DNA of 64,000 nt, taken from Photobacterium sp. TLY01. Lineage in GTDB: Bacteria > Pseudomonadota > Gammaproteobacteria > Enterobacterales > Vibrionaceae. The notes under the pieces were generated by a model, which was given only the letters and a program-made list of their open reading frames with translations, did not search any database and was not told where the DNA came from. The stretch spans positions 558,001 to 622,000 of the forward strand of contig NZ_CP090364.1 of the NCBI RefSeq assembly GCF_021432065.1, written 5' to 3'. How positions within the stretch are numbered: position 1 is the first letter of the stretch; each line of letters opens with the position of its first letter. Made by a program: the position numbers and the translations under genes. Shown one piece after another: positions 47,370 to 56,893 of this stretch.

Positions 47370-48527
47370 TTAAGCGGCGACAGGTTGTGCTGATTTTTGG
47401 GTACTGATCGTCAGGCTGAGTAACAGACCCACCACACTGACTGCTGCAGCAATTAATGGCAGTAGCCCCAGTTCAACGCCGCCATCGATACTGATGCCAC
47501 CCAGCCAGGCGCCACCAGCGTTGCCCAGGTTGAAGGCGGCAATGTTGAAGGCAGAAGCCAGAACCGGTGCCTTACCGGCTTCGGAAAGGACATAGGTCTG
47601 CAAGGATGGAATCGTGGCGAACATGGCCGCGCCAAACAGGAAAGTCACGATAACCATGGCAATGGTGGAGTGAGTCGCGAAGTACAGAGCGACGAGCGCA
47701 AGAATCAGTGCCATCAGTGTGACGCGCATACCAAAGACGATGCCTTTATTGGACAGGCGAGCCCCCAGGGGATTACCAACCGCCATTCCGAAGCCAAACA
47801 GCAGCAGCATGGCAGGGACGTAATCAATCGACATGCCGGTCAGTTCGGTCAGCATCGGAGAGATGTAAGTAAAGGCTGTGAAGGTGCCGCCGAAACCGAA
47901 GATAGTGATCAGCAGGGCGCGAATCATCCCAGGCTGTGCCAGCGCTCGGAATTCTGCGGCCAGATTGCTTGTTGCTTCCTTCTTAATGGATGGCAGTAAT
48001 TTGGCAATCGACAGTGCAGACAATACGCCCAGAACGGCAATGACGTAGAACGCAGAGCGCCAGCCCAGTTCCTGACCAATAAATGTGCCCAGCGGCGCAC
48101 CGAAAATGTTCGCCAGTGTGGCGCCCATAAACATGGCTGCGATAGCACTGGCCTGCTTGTCGGCCGGAACCAGTTTGGTGGCAACAACAGCACCCAGACC
48201 AAAGAAGGTCGCCTGAGCAAGTGCGGTCACCAAACGTGCAACCAGCATGGTTTCATAACTCGGGGCGATCGCGCAGGCGATGTTGCCCAGAGTAAACAGC
48301 AGCATGAGTCCAATCAGGACAGGTTTTCTTTTCAGGCCGACCAGGAAGGGGGTCAGGAACGGTGCCCCCAGAACAACACCGAGCGCGTAGCCGGTGACTA
48401 AAAACCCGGATTGGCCGATGGTGATACTGAGATCGTTCGCGACTTCCTGCAATAACCCCATGATGACAAATTCGCTGGTGCAGATTGCAAAAGCGCCGAT
48501 AGCAAGTGCCCAAATAGCAATTGGCAT
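47370..48527 (-). CDS. MFS efflux transporter (AraJ/YdhP-like DHA1 family)
   Basis: A 385-residue, about 12-helix inner-membrane transporter opening MPIAIWALAIGAFAICTSEF. Typical AraJ-like features are SEFVIMGLL in helix 1, LGVVLGAPFLTPF, the motif-A-equivalent LKRKPVLIGLM and GAPLGTFIGQELGWRSAF (antiporter region). It is probably the first gene of the operon ending in the AKR and is divergent from a LysR gene 115 bp away, likely its regulator. It probably exports the compound handled by the neighbouring enzymes. Confidence 0.82.
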   Translation of the reverse strand: MPIAIWALAIGAFAICTSEFVIMGLLQEVANDLSITIGQSGFLVTGYALGVVLGAPFLTPFLVGLKRKPVLIGLMLLFTLGNIACAIAPSYETMLVARLVTALAQATFFGLGAVVATKLVPADKQASAIAAMFMGATLANIFGAPLGTFIGQELGWRSAFYVIAVLGVLSALSIAKLLPSIKKEATSNLAAEFRALAQPGMIRALLITIFGFGGTFTAFTYISPMLTELTGMSIDYVPAMLLLFGFGMAVGNPLGARLSNKGIVFGMRVTLMALILALVALYFATHSTIAMVIVTFLFGAAMFATIPSLQTYVLSEAGKAPVLASAFNIAAFNLGNAGGAWLGGISIDGGVELGLLPLIAAAVSVVGLLLSLTISTQKSAQPVAA

Positions 48528-48642
48528 TGATTATTCTCCTATTTAATTGTGTAACTGAATATTACTGTGGTGTAATGCTGCATGAATCTGGAATAAGTAA
48601 AAACACGCTTTTATTTTTTTGACTCATTAGTAAAGGTTTTGA

Positions 48643-49527
48643 ATGGACAAACTCACCAGCATGAATACGTTTGTAAAAGTGGTTGAGCAGGGAAGCTTTG
48701 CTGCGGCAGCAAATGAACTGGCTTTATCTTCAACGATGGTCGGAAATCATATTCGCTATCTTGAGGAGTTATTATCGACAAAGCTGATTTACAGAACGAC
48801 AAGAAAACAGAGCCTGACTGAAGCCGGAAGGATTTATTATGGTCGTTGTATTGAACTGTTAAGTCAGATTACTGATGCAGAAATTGAAATTAAGGAATTT
48901 CATGATATGCCGAGAGGCTTGCTGCGTGTGAGTGCTCCGATCACTTTCGGTAATGTTTGCCTTGCATCAGAAATACATGAATATATGGCTCAGGTACCTG
49001 AGGTAGAACTGCAATTAATTTTGAGTGATTACTGTGTCGATCTGGTGAATGATAACTATGATGTTGCGATTCGGATCGGCGAGTTGCCGGAGTCGGGTAT
49101 GGTTGCACGCCCGCTCAGGCCTTATCGCTTGGTCACCTGTGCATCCCCTGATTACCTTGAAAAACACGGTACGCCGAAAACCCCTGCTGATCTGGCTCTG
49201 CATAATTGCCTGTCTTTTAGTTATCACCACATTTTACGGCAATGGACATTTCATCAAAATGGTCAGGATTATCCGGTAAAGCTGAATGGTAATCTCAGTA
49301 TTAATAATGGGCAGGGATTAAAAGCAACCGCTCTCAGTGGCGTTGGTATTATCATTCAGCCGGAGATATTGCTGCATCAGGAACTGAAAAGTGGGAAATT
49401 GGTTGAAATTCTCCATGATTTTGCAATTCCGTGTCGGCCAATGAATTTAATCTACTTACCAGACCGGAATATGCCGCCTAAGTTAAGGAGCTTTATTGAC
49501 TTCATTGTAAATAAATGGGGGTATTAA
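48643..49527 (+). CDS. LysR-family transcriptional regulator
   Basis: A 294-residue LTTR of the type that resembles E. coli DmlR/YafC proteins: MDKLTSMNTFVKVVEQGSFAAAANELALSSTMVGNHIRYLEE, then an effector domain from about residue 88 (GLLRVSAPITFGNVCL). AAAGG lies upstream of the ATG. Divergent to the MFS operon, so it most likely senses that pathway's substrate. The AT content of this gene looks higher than that of its neighbours, which may reflect transfer. Confidence 0.85.
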   Translation: MDKLTSMNTFVKVVEQGSFAAAANELALSSTMVGNHIRYLEELLSTKLIYRTTRKQSLTEAGRIYYGRCIELLSQITDAEIEIKEFHDMPRGLLRVSAPITFGNVCLASEIHEYMAQVPEVELQLILSDYCVDLVNDNYDVAIRIGELPESGMVARPLRPYRLVTCASPDYLEKHGTPKTPADLALHNCLSFSYHHILRQWTFHQNGQDYPVKLNGNLSINNGQGLKATALSGVGIIIQPEILLHQELKSGKLVEILHDFAIPCRPMNLIYLPDRNMPPKLRSFIDFIVNKWGY

Positions 49528-49622
49528 ACCGTTTTATTTATGAGAGAAAAAACAAAAGAGCAGATTAATGCTCCTATTGTTCTATGGCATTGTTAATCTT
49601 CTTTATAGTTAAGGAGGTTAAT

Positions 49623-50396
49623 ATGAAAAGGATGTTGTTTTTTATTTCTAAACTATCAATTATATTGACTGCATTGATTGCGTCACAAAGTCTTTGGGCA
49701 AAGAAAATTGATCATGTGGTTTTGGTACATGGTGCTTTCGTGGATGCATCCAGCTGGAATTCTGTGATGTCTATTCTGCTGGATAAAGGCTATCAAGTCA
49801 CAGCCGTACAAAATCCCCTGACGTCTTTAAAAGATGATGTCGAGGCCATTCGACGGGTTTTAGACCGCCAGACTGCAGACACAATACTGGTCGGTTATTC
49901 CTGGGCTGGTGTGCCAGTGACTGAGGTTGGGAACCATGACAAGGTCAAAGGACTGGTTTATGTGGCAGCAATGGCGCCGGATAAAGGTGAATCCATTCAT
50001 ACATTGCAGCAAATCAAAGCAGAACAAGCCACCATGCCTGGTCTGCAAAGTGTGATTGATGATGGGTATGGCAACTATCTGATTGATCCTGCCGGATACC
50101 ACTTTGCCTTAGCTCATGATGCAGATCCGGCAAAAACCCGGCTGATGGCGGCGTCGCAGATCCCGATGTCTATTGCGGCGTTTGATGAAGTCGTGGAGCA
50201 GGTCGCCTGGAAGACAAAACCTTCCTGGTATGCGGTGTCCTCAGAAGACAAAATCGTGTCACCGCAACTGCAGTTCTGGATGGCAGAGCGGATGGGTGCT
50301 CATACCATTTCCGTACCATCCGGACATGCATCGATTTTGTCATACCCGGATAAAATTGCCGCTCTGATTGATACGGCTGCCCGACTGTCTGATTAA
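49623..50396 (+). CDS. exported alpha/beta hydrolase
   Basis: A 257-residue esterase-like protein with a signal peptide (MKRMLFFISKLSIILTALIAS, cleavage near SLWA-KK). The start has a perfect AAGGAGG 5 bases upstream; an earlier in-frame ATG was rejected. Catalytic residues: oxyanion HGAF near residue 37, nucleophile GYSWAG near 97, Asp in VSSEDKIV and His in VPSGHASI near 240. It resembles EstC/salicylate-esterase-like hydrolases. It lies next to the LysR regulator of the MFS operon and may act on the same class of compound in the periplasm. Confidence 0.82.
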   Translation: MKRMLFFISKLSIILTALIASQSLWAKKIDHVVLVHGAFVDASSWNSVMSILLDKGYQVTAVQNPLTSLKDDVEAIRRVLDRQTADTILVGYSWAGVPVTEVGNHDKVKGLVYVAAMAPDKGESIHTLQQIKAEQATMPGLQSVIDDGYGNYLIDPAGYHFALAHDADPAKTRLMAASQIPMSIAAFDEVVEQVAWKTKPSWYAVSSEDKIVSPQLQFWMAERMGAHTISVPSGHASILSYPDKIAALIDTAARLSD

Positions 50397-50448
50397 TCTC
50401 AAGTCGGATTGGCTATTGAAATGATGTGAGGGTCAGTAGTACTGTGCA

Positions 50449-50490
50449 AACCCTTGATCCACTGTAAAGCGGGTCAAGGGTTTTTTATTT
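50449..50490 (+). terminator. rho-independent terminator after the exported hydrolase gene
   Basis: A 12-bp stem AACCCTTGATCC / GGGTCAAGGGTT (one G-U pair) followed by TTTTATTTT. It also shows that the next gene does not start at 50454. Confidence 0.88.
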
Positions 50491-50507
50491 TATCAGGGGG
50501 ATGTTTG

Positions 50508-51173
50508 GTGGATTATTTAATCGACATGCCAGAAAACGGCCAGTTTACTGCGACCTTTCTGTTTGCCCACGGCGCTGGCGCCGGGATGGATCATGCGTTT
50601 ATGACGGCGATTGCCCAAGGCTTGGTTGCTGAAGGGATTCGCGTGGTACGTTTCGATTTTCCCTATATGGTGAAACGGCGGGAAGACGGTAAAAAGCGCC
50701 CACCGGACCGGCAGCCAAAGCTGCTGACGGACTTTCAGCGTCATATTGAGCATTTCAGTCAGGATGGGCCGCTGGTGATCGGCGGCAAATCAATGGGCGG
50801 TCGCATGGCCAGCCTGATCGTCACAGAGGCGGCCGAATCGGCACCGGATGTGCGCAACTGTCAGGACAAGGTCTGCGGCATTGCCTGTCTGGGGTTCCCG
50901 TTCCATCCGCCGGGTAAACCGGAGAATTTTCGCGGCGATCACCTGAAAACGATCGCTGTCCCGACCCTGATCCTGCAAGGCGAACGCGATACCTTTGGCA
51001 CCCGTCCTGAGGTGGAAGGGTGGTCTTATGCCGACACAGTGACGCTGTCTTTTCTGCCGGACGGTGACCACAGCTTCAAACCACGCAAAGCCTCGGGTTT
51101 CAGTGAAGCCGGTAATCTGGCGCAGGCTGTCGCTGTGCTGGCCCGCTTTATTCACCAGTGCGTATCAAACTAA
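50508..51173 (+). CDS. alpha/beta hydrolase of the KANL3/Tex30-like family
   Basis: A 221-residue cytoplasmic hydrolase-fold protein. The GTG start (VDYLIDMPENGQFTATFLFAHG) has GGGGG 7 bases upstream and lies just after the previous gene's terminator; the longer frame begins inside that terminator. HGAGAGMDHAFM near residue 20, VIGGKSMGGRMASL (nucleophile Ser) near 88, GERDTFG with the Asp near 163 and DGDHSFKP with the His near 186 form the catalytic set. The substrate is unknown. DUF423 and rlmM follow on the same strand. Confidence 0.8.
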   Translation: MDYLIDMPENGQFTATFLFAHGAGAGMDHAFMTAIAQGLVAEGIRVVRFDFPYMVKRREDGKKRPPDRQPKLLTDFQRHIEHFSQDGPLVIGGKSMGGRMASLIVTEAAESAPDVRNCQDKVCGIACLGFPFHPPGKPENFRGDHLKTIAVPTLILQGERDTFGTRPEVEGWSYADTVTLSFLPDGDHSFKPRKASGFSEAGNLAQAVAVLARFIHQCVSN

Positions 51174-51211
51174 GATCATTCCATGAATAAAAACACAGAA
51201 GGACAGAGTGA

Positions 51212-51586
51212 ATGCAGAGCCGGAGCATGATTATTTTTGCCGCGATCAGCGGTGCCATTGGGGTCGGTTTCGGGGCCTTTGCCGCCCACGGGCTGAAAGG
51301 GCATCTCAGCCCGTATTTGCTGGATGTGTTTCAAACCGGTGTGGATTACCAGCTCTGGCACAGTCTGGCTTTATTTGGCTGTGGTATTTGGGCACGCAAT
51401 TTTTCTGCAAAAGCGCTATCATACGCGGCCCTGTTATTTGCTGTGGGGATCTGTCTGTTCAGTGGCAGCCTTTATCTGCTGGCATTGACGGGGATGAAGT
51501 GGCTTGGTCCCGTAACACCACTGGGGGGACTGTGTTTTATTCTAGCCTGGTTGTCACTTGCTGTGGCAGCCTGGCGTTCTGCGTGA
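51212..51586 (+). CDS. ygdD: DUF423 membrane protein (YgdD)
   Basis: A 124-residue inner-membrane protein with about four helices: FAAISGAIGVGFGAFAAHGLKG at the N-terminus, YQLWHSLALFGCG, LLFAVGICLFSGSLYLL and GGLCFILAWLSLAVAAW. The AAHGLK motif is typical of DUF423. Function unknown. Lies 5 to 10 bp before rlmM, as in E. coli (gcvA-ygdD-rlmM). Confidence 0.88.
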   Translation: MQSRSMIIFAAISGAIGVGFGAFAAHGLKGHLSPYLLDVFQTGVDYQLWHSLALFGCGIWARNFSAKALSYAALLFAVGICLFSGSLYLLALTGMKWLGPVTPLGGLCFILAWLSLAVAAWRSA

Positions 51587-51595
51587 GGACTCGTG

Positions 51596-52678
51596 GTGAA
51601 TCAGGTTCTGTTGTACTGCCGTCAGGGATTTGAAAACGAATGTGCCGGAGAGGTGCAGGATAAAGCCAATAAACTCGAATTGTTTGGCTTTCCGCGTGCG
51701 AAGAAAAATACCGGTTATGTATTGTTTGAATTTTATCAGGCAGGGGATGCGGATAAGTTCGTACAATTACAACCGTTTTCTGAGCTGATTTTTGCCCGTC
51801 AGATGCTGGTCGTGACAGCACGTCTGGAAGATTTACCCACAGATGATCGGATCAGCCCTATTCTGGCTGAGGCGGACGCCTTGCCGCGTTGTGGCGATCT
51901 GCGGGTAGAAACCCCGGACACCAACGAAGCCAAAGAACTGCTGAAGTTCTGCCGCAAGTTTACTGTGCCATTGCGTCAGGCATTTCGTAAGCAAGGGGCT
52001 TTGTACGCGAAAGATAACCCGAAAAAGCCGGTGTTGCACTTGTGCTTTACTGAGCCAGGCTGTTGTTTTATCGGCTATTCCTACACCAATAACAACTCGC
52101 CGTTTTTCATGGGGATCCCACGGCTGAAATTCCCGGCGGATGCACCTAGCCGTTCTACCCTCAAGCTGGAAGAGGCATTTCATGTCTTTATTCCGCGTGA
52201 AGAGTGGGATGAGCGACTGGCCTCAGGGATGTGGGGCGTGGATCTCGGGGCGTGCCCGGGTGGCTGGACCTATCAGCTGGTCAAGCGCTCCATGTTTGTC
52301 CATGCGATCGATAACGGACAGATGGCCCAGAGTCTGATGGATACGGGGCAGGTGAAGCATCATATGGTGGATGGCTTTAAGTTTGAGCCACCACGTAAGA
52401 ATGTGACCTGGCTGGTGTGTGACATGGTTGAAAAACCAGCCCGTGTTGCGCACTTGATGGGACAGTGGCTGATTAAGGGCTGGGCCAAAGAAACCATCTT
52501 TAACCTGAAACTGCCCATGAAAGGTCGTTATGAGGAAGTGTTGCAGGATATTGAAAACCTGAAAGTATTTCTGATTCAGAATGGCTTGAAATTCCGCCTG
52601 CAGGCCAAGCATTTGTATCATGACCGTGAAGAAATCACTGTTCATATCCAGAGCCTGGATAACCGTAGTCCTCACTAG
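51596..52678 (+). CDS. rlmM: 23S rRNA C2498 2'-O-methyltransferase RlmM
   Basis: A 360-residue SAM-dependent enzyme that methylates C2498 of 23S rRNA. The GTG giving (M)[18 protein letters not shown] aligns with E. coli MNKVVLLCRPGFEKECA; another GTG one codon earlier is possible. An N-terminal THUMP-like part includes [23 protein letters not shown]; the Rossmann part has [17 protein letters not shown] near 222, DMVEKPARV and [13 protein letters not shown]. Confidence 0.95.
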   Translation: MNQVLLYCRQGFENECAGEVQDKANKLELFGFPRAKKNTGYVLFEFYQAGDADKFVQLQPFSELIFARQMLVVTARLEDLPTDDRISPILAEADALPRCGDLRVETPDTNEAKELLKFCRKFTVPLRQAFRKQGALYAKDNPKKPVLHLCFTEPGCCFIGYSYTNNNSPFFMGIPRLKFPADAPSRSTLKLEEAFHVFIPREEWDERLASGMWGVDLGACPGGWTYQLVKRSMFVHAIDNGQMAQSLMDTGQVKHHMVDGFKFEPPRKNVTWLVCDMVEKPARVAHLMGQWLIKGWAKETIFNLKLPMKGRYEEVLQDIENLKVFLIQNGLKFRLQAKHLYHDREEITVHIQSLDNRSPH

Positions 52679-52701
52679 CCGATCATTTAGCGGCGGGCAG
52701 T

Positions 52702-53475
52702 TCAGCCCGCCGTCTGAAATCGGATATCCTGCAAATTAAAGCCAAGCTCTAAATCGGTTTTCAGCCTGGCTACCGCTTTACTGGCTCTGGCGCTGTCTTT
52801 GTTGGCTTCAATTTTCTTGCGCCATTTCTCCGGGAGATTGTCGGCGGACAAAATACTGTCGAGATCCGGGTACTGCTGCAACAATTCACACGCCGCCTTG
52901 GGGCCGATTCCCGGTACGCCCGGAATTTTGCTTGAGCTGATCCCCGCCAGTCCCCAGTAATCGGGCAGTTGCTCGGGACGAACCCCGAATTCTTTTGCGA
53001 TGAAGGGGCTGTCCAGCCAGCGCTGCTGAAAGTAATCGCGGATCATTACAGTCGGGCGCAGAAGCTGACAGTAGCCTTTGTCGGTCGATACGATCGTGAC
53101 CTGGCCGCCATGATCGGCCACTTTGAGCGCCAGGGTGGCAATCAGATCATCAGCTTCATCCCCATCAGACAGCAGGGAGTCGACACCCAGTGTCATGAAG
53201 TCGTCCTGGATCTGCTCCATCCCAGCCTGCAGTTCCGGCGGCATCGGTTTGCGCCCTTCTTTGTAATTGGGCAACAGCTCAGCCCGCCAGCCTCTGTCAT
53301 CACCATGATGGTCAAACACCGCCACGATATGGGTTGGCTGGCTGATGGCAATAATTTTACCCAGTGCCTGACAGCACACTTTACTGGTGTTGGCGATATC
53401 GGGCTCGCCCGGCTGGGCGGCATGGACACGGCGGATCAGGTTGAGAGCATCAATGATGACTAAGTGTATGGACAT
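52702..53475 (-). CDS. xni: flap endonuclease Xni (exonuclease IX)
   Basis: A 257-residue FEN-family nuclease homologous to the 5' nuclease domain of DNA polymerase I. The start MSIHLVIIDALNLIRRVHA was chosen. Metal-site acids lie in LVIIDALN, AVFDHHGDD, GDEADDLIATLA and STDKGYCQ; GISSSKIPGVPGIGPKAA is the helix-hairpin-helix. Convergent with rlmM, 23 bp between stops. Confidence 0.93.
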   Translation of the reverse strand: MSIHLVIIDALNLIRRVHAAQPGEPDIANTSKVCCQALGKIIAISQPTHIVAVFDHHGDDRGWRAELLPNYKEGRKPMPPELQAGMEQIQDDFMTLGVDSLLSDGDEADDLIATLALKVADHGGQVTIVSTDKGYCQLLRPTVMIRDYFQQRWLDSPFIAKEFGVRPEQLPDYWGLAGISSSKIPGVPGIGPKAACELLQQYPDLDSILSADNLPEKWRKKIEANKDSARASKAVARLKTDLELGFNLQDIRFQTAG

Positions 53476-53490
53476 AAATTTCAACAATCG

Positions 53491-53514
53491 TAAAACAGGG
53501 CCTGCTGGCCCTGT
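53491..53514 (-). terminator. rho-independent terminator of ppnN
   Basis: On the minus strand ACAGGGCC / GGCCCTGT with a four-base loop is followed by TTTA, 20 bases after the ppnN stop and just before the xni start. Confidence 0.75.
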
Positions 53515-53534
53515 ATTCTACGTTGCATGGCAAA

Positions 53535-54908
53535 TTATTTCACCATATCGGGGTGGGTGAGGATCCGGTAGCAGGGAATATACTCGCTGCCGGGCAGTTT
53601 CATGCGCCGCTGCGCGACGAAGTTTTTAAGCAGCTTATCCATGCGTTTCATCAAAGACGGATCCCCGTTGATCAGAAACGGGCCTTTGCGCTCAATTTCC
53701 TTGATCCCCTCTTCTTTGACATTACCGGCGACAATGCCGGAAAAAGCGCGGCGTAAATTTGCGGCAAGTTGTTCCGGCCGCTGATTGAAATGCAAATCCA
53801 GACTGCCCATGGCCTCATGAGTGGGTTCAAAGGGCAACTGAAATTCCGGCGGGATTTTCAACGACCAGTTGTAACAGTACGCATCTCCGGTTTCCTGGCG
53901 GTACTCCTTGGTTTGCGGCATGGCTGCTTTCATGATGCGGGCCACTTTTGCCGGATCATCAATGACAATCTGATAATGCTTGGTTGCTTCTTCACCTAAG
54001 GTATCGCGGACGAAGCTGTCCAGGGTGCGGAAATACGGCTCACTGCTTTTCGGACCGGTGAGCACCACAGGTAAAGGTTGATCCTGATTTTCCGGGTGCA
54101 TCAGAATCCCGATGATGTAGAGCAGTTCCTCTGCGGTGCCGGCTCCCCCGGGGAAAATAATGATACCGTGGCCGACACGGACAAAGGCTTCCAGGCGTTT
54201 CTCAATATCTGGCATGATCACCAGTTCATTGACGATAGGGTTTGGCGGCTCGGCGGCAATGATGGAAGGTTCGGTCAGGCCAATAAAGCGGCTTTTACCG
54301 TATCTTTGCTGAGCATGGCCGATGGCCGCGCCTTTCATTGGCCCTTCCATGGCACCGGGTCCGCAACCGGTACAGATATTCATCTCACGAAGCCCTAGCT
54401 GGTGGCCGACATCCCGGGTGTACTGATACTCTTCCGGGTTAATGGAGTGGCCTCCCCAACAGACCACGATATTGGGATCTTCCCGTGAGCGGACGGTCTG
54501 GGCATTTCGCAGAATACTGAAGATGAAATTGGTGATGTGCGGTGCACTGGTCAGGTTTAAATCGTTGCGCTGGTTGACATGTACGTTGACGTAAATAATG
54601 TCCCTTAGCACGGCAAACAGGTGTTCCTGGATACCGCGAATAATTTTACCGTCGACAAAGGCGTGTTCAGGTGGATCTTTGAGTTCGAGTTTTATCCCAC
54701 GCTCTCTTCTGAGAACATTGATATCAAATGATTTATTGAGTTCCAGCAGTGCGTTGGAATCGTCACTGTTACTGCCTGAGTTGAGAACAGCCAGTGAGCA
54801 GTTGCGGTAAAGGCGATACAGGTCGCTGGCCGCTGTGGCTTTCAGACTGTCCACTTCGAGCTGCGACAGCAGCGTCATGGCGCCAACCGGACTGATATGT
54901 GTAATCAT
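53535..54908 (-). CDS. ppnN: nucleotide 5'-monophosphate nucleosidase PpnN (YgdH)
   Basis: A 457-residue LOG-family enzyme that cleaves purine and pyrimidine nucleoside monophosphates to base and ribose phosphate, and in E. coli is stimulated by (p)ppGpp. The start [16 protein letters not shown] has GGGAGG upstream; 42 extra residues were dropped. The LOG motif [17 protein letters not shown] is near residue 265, with [20 protein letters not shown] near 185. Length is close to E. coli (454). Confidence 0.94.
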   Translation of the reverse strand: MITHISPVGAMTLLSQLEVDSLKATAASDLYRLYRNCSLAVLNSGSNSDDSNALLELNKSFDINVLRRERGIKLELKDPPEHAFVDGKIIRGIQEHLFAVLRDIIYVNVHVNQRNDLNLTSAPHITNFIFSILRNAQTVRSREDPNIVVCWGGHSINPEEYQYTRDVGHQLGLREMNICTGCGPGAMEGPMKGAAIGHAQQRYGKSRFIGLTEPSIIAAEPPNPIVNELVIMPDIEKRLEAFVRVGHGIIIFPGGAGTAEELLYIIGILMHPENQDQPLPVVLTGPKSSEPYFRTLDSFVRDTLGEEATKHYQIVIDDPAKVARIMKAAMPQTKEYRQETGDAYCYNWSLKIPPEFQLPFEPTHEAMGSLDLHFNQRPEQLAANLRRAFSGIVAGNVKEEGIKEIERKGPFLINGDPSLMKRMDKLLKNFVAQRRMKLPGSEYIPCYRILTHPDMVK

Positions 54909-55137
54909 GCTTACCTCCCTGGAGACGAATACAGACGCCAGATACGTCTGTATGTAAGCGATTTTCCTGGCGGATAAAAGATCGACCGCGGATGGAAATA
55001 CCGGACATTTTTCCTGGTCCGTATTATTGAACATACACAGGCTTATCAGGTTTGCCTAGGGTTGGGTGAAAAAAAAGAGGTTGTGTAGCAGTGAGTTAGA
55101 GCCTGGGAGAACCGCTGACTGAGTGAATTATCAGTGA

Positions 55138-56694
55138 TTAAGCGATCCAGATCAGGTGGTTGCGCCCGGCGTGTTTGGCGCTGGCCAGGGCTTTTTGTCC
55201 CCGCTCGATGACTTTGGCTGGCGTGTCGGTATCATCAAACAGCGTCGCGCCGAGAGAGGCAGAAACGGTGACGTTCTTGTCTCTGAACCGGAAGGGAAGT
55301 TGCAAAATCGCTTCACGGATACCGGACAGCCGGCGATGACGTTCCTCTTCTGTGATATCTGGCAGGATCAGCATGAACTCATCATTGCCGACTCGGGCGA
55401 TAAAGTCGGTATCCCTGAGGTGTTGATGCAGGGTACGGGCAATGATTTTCAGCACTTTGTCGCCAGCCTGAAAACCATAGGTGTCATTGAGATCCCCGAA
55501 ATGATCGAGATTGATAACCGCCAGACACAGCGGATGCTGATAGCGGATCCAGCGGCGGTATTCGTGTTCGAGCCGGTCATGAAAGGCTGCCCGGTTGTAA
55601 ACGCGGGTCAGTGGGTCAAGGAAAATCCGGCGTTGCAGATCTTCAATCTGACGATGCTGATTCTGTGTTTGCTGATACAGGTGTTCGGCACGATTCTGGT
55701 GATAGTGCAGTTGCTCCAGCAGCGCCTGTTCACGGTTTTCCAGCGAGCGCTGGCGCTCGACCAGTTGTTTGAGTGAAGTATCCAGCGCATGTGCGGCGCC
55801 GCGCCAGCTTTCCAGGTTCGTGTACTGAGACAGCGCCTGGTGGAAGCGATCGGACAGTTGCCCCAGCTCGGCAGTCAGTTCAGAACGGTGTTTGTGCAGG
55901 GCTTGTCCCTGATCGGCGGTCTGACGCGTTGTTTGTTCCAGGGCAGCCAGATCACCGCTGATGACATCCAGAAATTTCTGTGAATGGCGACGTTCGTGAA
56001 TAAAGCTGTCCAGCGCCAGACGCAGCACTTCCAGGCAAAGCTCGACCAGTGAAATAGGCGCGACACCGGCGAGTAACTGGTGCCGTATCGCCAATAACTG
56101 TTCGCCGGATTCTCCCTCAGCATCAAGCTCTGTGATAATCTGCTGCAGCTCGTTGCACAGCTTTTGCTGTAAATCGTCGTCTTTTGACCTGGATTCCCGT
56201 TCGATGCTGACCGGGACGGTCAGGAGTTTCAGTGCCCTGTCATACAGTCCGAATAGCTGGGTGATTTGCTGGTGGCTGTGGTGAAGAGAATCCGGTGCCT
56301 GAGACAGCAGATCATGAATGTCGCGTTTGAGCTGAACGGGCAGGGCAGGGATACGTTTCAGGCTTTCAGAACTTTGCCGGATCAGTTCAGAGAGGCGTTC
56401 CATGGTCGAATGGGTGGAGGTTTGCCGGAGCAACAACCGTTCGACCTGAGCCAGATGCGGCACAATTTTGCTGATATCTTTGTTTTGCTCGAGATCGGTA
56501 CGCAGGATATCCAGCCGTTTGTCCAGCTCGCTGTCCAGGCCTTTGCAGGCCACGGACATACGAGCAATCAGGCGTTTTAAAATAACGATCTCACGACGCG
56601 ATTTTAATGACACATCGCGGTAGGACAATTGAGCCTGATCCAAACGCAGCTTCAATTCACTCACATCAGAAGCTGCATTATATTTCGCAGTCAC
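55138..56694 (-). CDS. GGDEF-domain protein with GNDEF signature
   Basis: A 518-residue cytoplasmic protein with GTG start. Residues 1-330 are largely helical and coiled-coil (EKL/Q-rich, e.g. LENREQALLEQLHYHQNRAEHLY), followed by a GGDEF domain (about 345-515) that keeps DPLTRVYNRAAF, the inhibitory RxxD site (RDTD five residues before the signature), and SVSLGA-like SASLGATLF. The active-site signature is GNDEF, not GGDEF/GGEEF, so cyclase activity is doubtful or low. It recalls V. cholerae CdgG (VC0900, from memory), reported to act without a normal active site. Next to a second GGDEF-derived protein upstream. Confidence 0.82.
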   Translation of the reverse strand: MTAKYNAASDVSELKLRLDQAQLSYRDVSLKSRREIVILKRLIARMSVACKGLDSELDKRLDILRTDLEQNKDISKIVPHLAQVERLLLRQTSTHSTMERLSELIRQSSESLKRIPALPVQLKRDIHDLLSQAPDSLHHSHQQITQLFGLYDRALKLLTVPVSIERESRSKDDDLQQKLCNELQQIITELDAEGESGEQLLAIRHQLLAGVAPISLVELCLEVLRLALDSFIHERRHSQKFLDVISGDLAALEQTTRQTADQGQALHKHRSELTAELGQLSDRFHQALSQYTNLESWRGAAHALDTSLKQLVERQRSLENREQALLEQLHYHQNRAEHLYQQTQNQHRQIEDLQRRIFLDPLTRVYNRAAFHDRLEHEYRRWIRYQHPLCLAVINLDHFGDLNDTYGFQAGDKVLKIIARTLHQHLRDTDFIARVGNDEFMLILPDITEEERHRRLSGIREAILQLPFRFRDKNVTVSASLGATLFDDTDTPAKVIERGQKALASAKHAGRNHLIWIA

Positions 56695-56893
56695 GTCGAC
56701 TAATGATTACCTTATCTACCCATCCGTTACAGCCAGCGCCAGGCACTGGACAAGCTCGGATGTTAGCAAAAATGTTCTGATGAGTTGAACATTATTAGCG
56801 GCTTGTTTTGTCAGACACAAACGCTCGTGTGCTTTTTATGCGATTTCGTGATCTTTGTGCTTCTAAACTGCGGAAATACTGAGCGTTTTCTCT

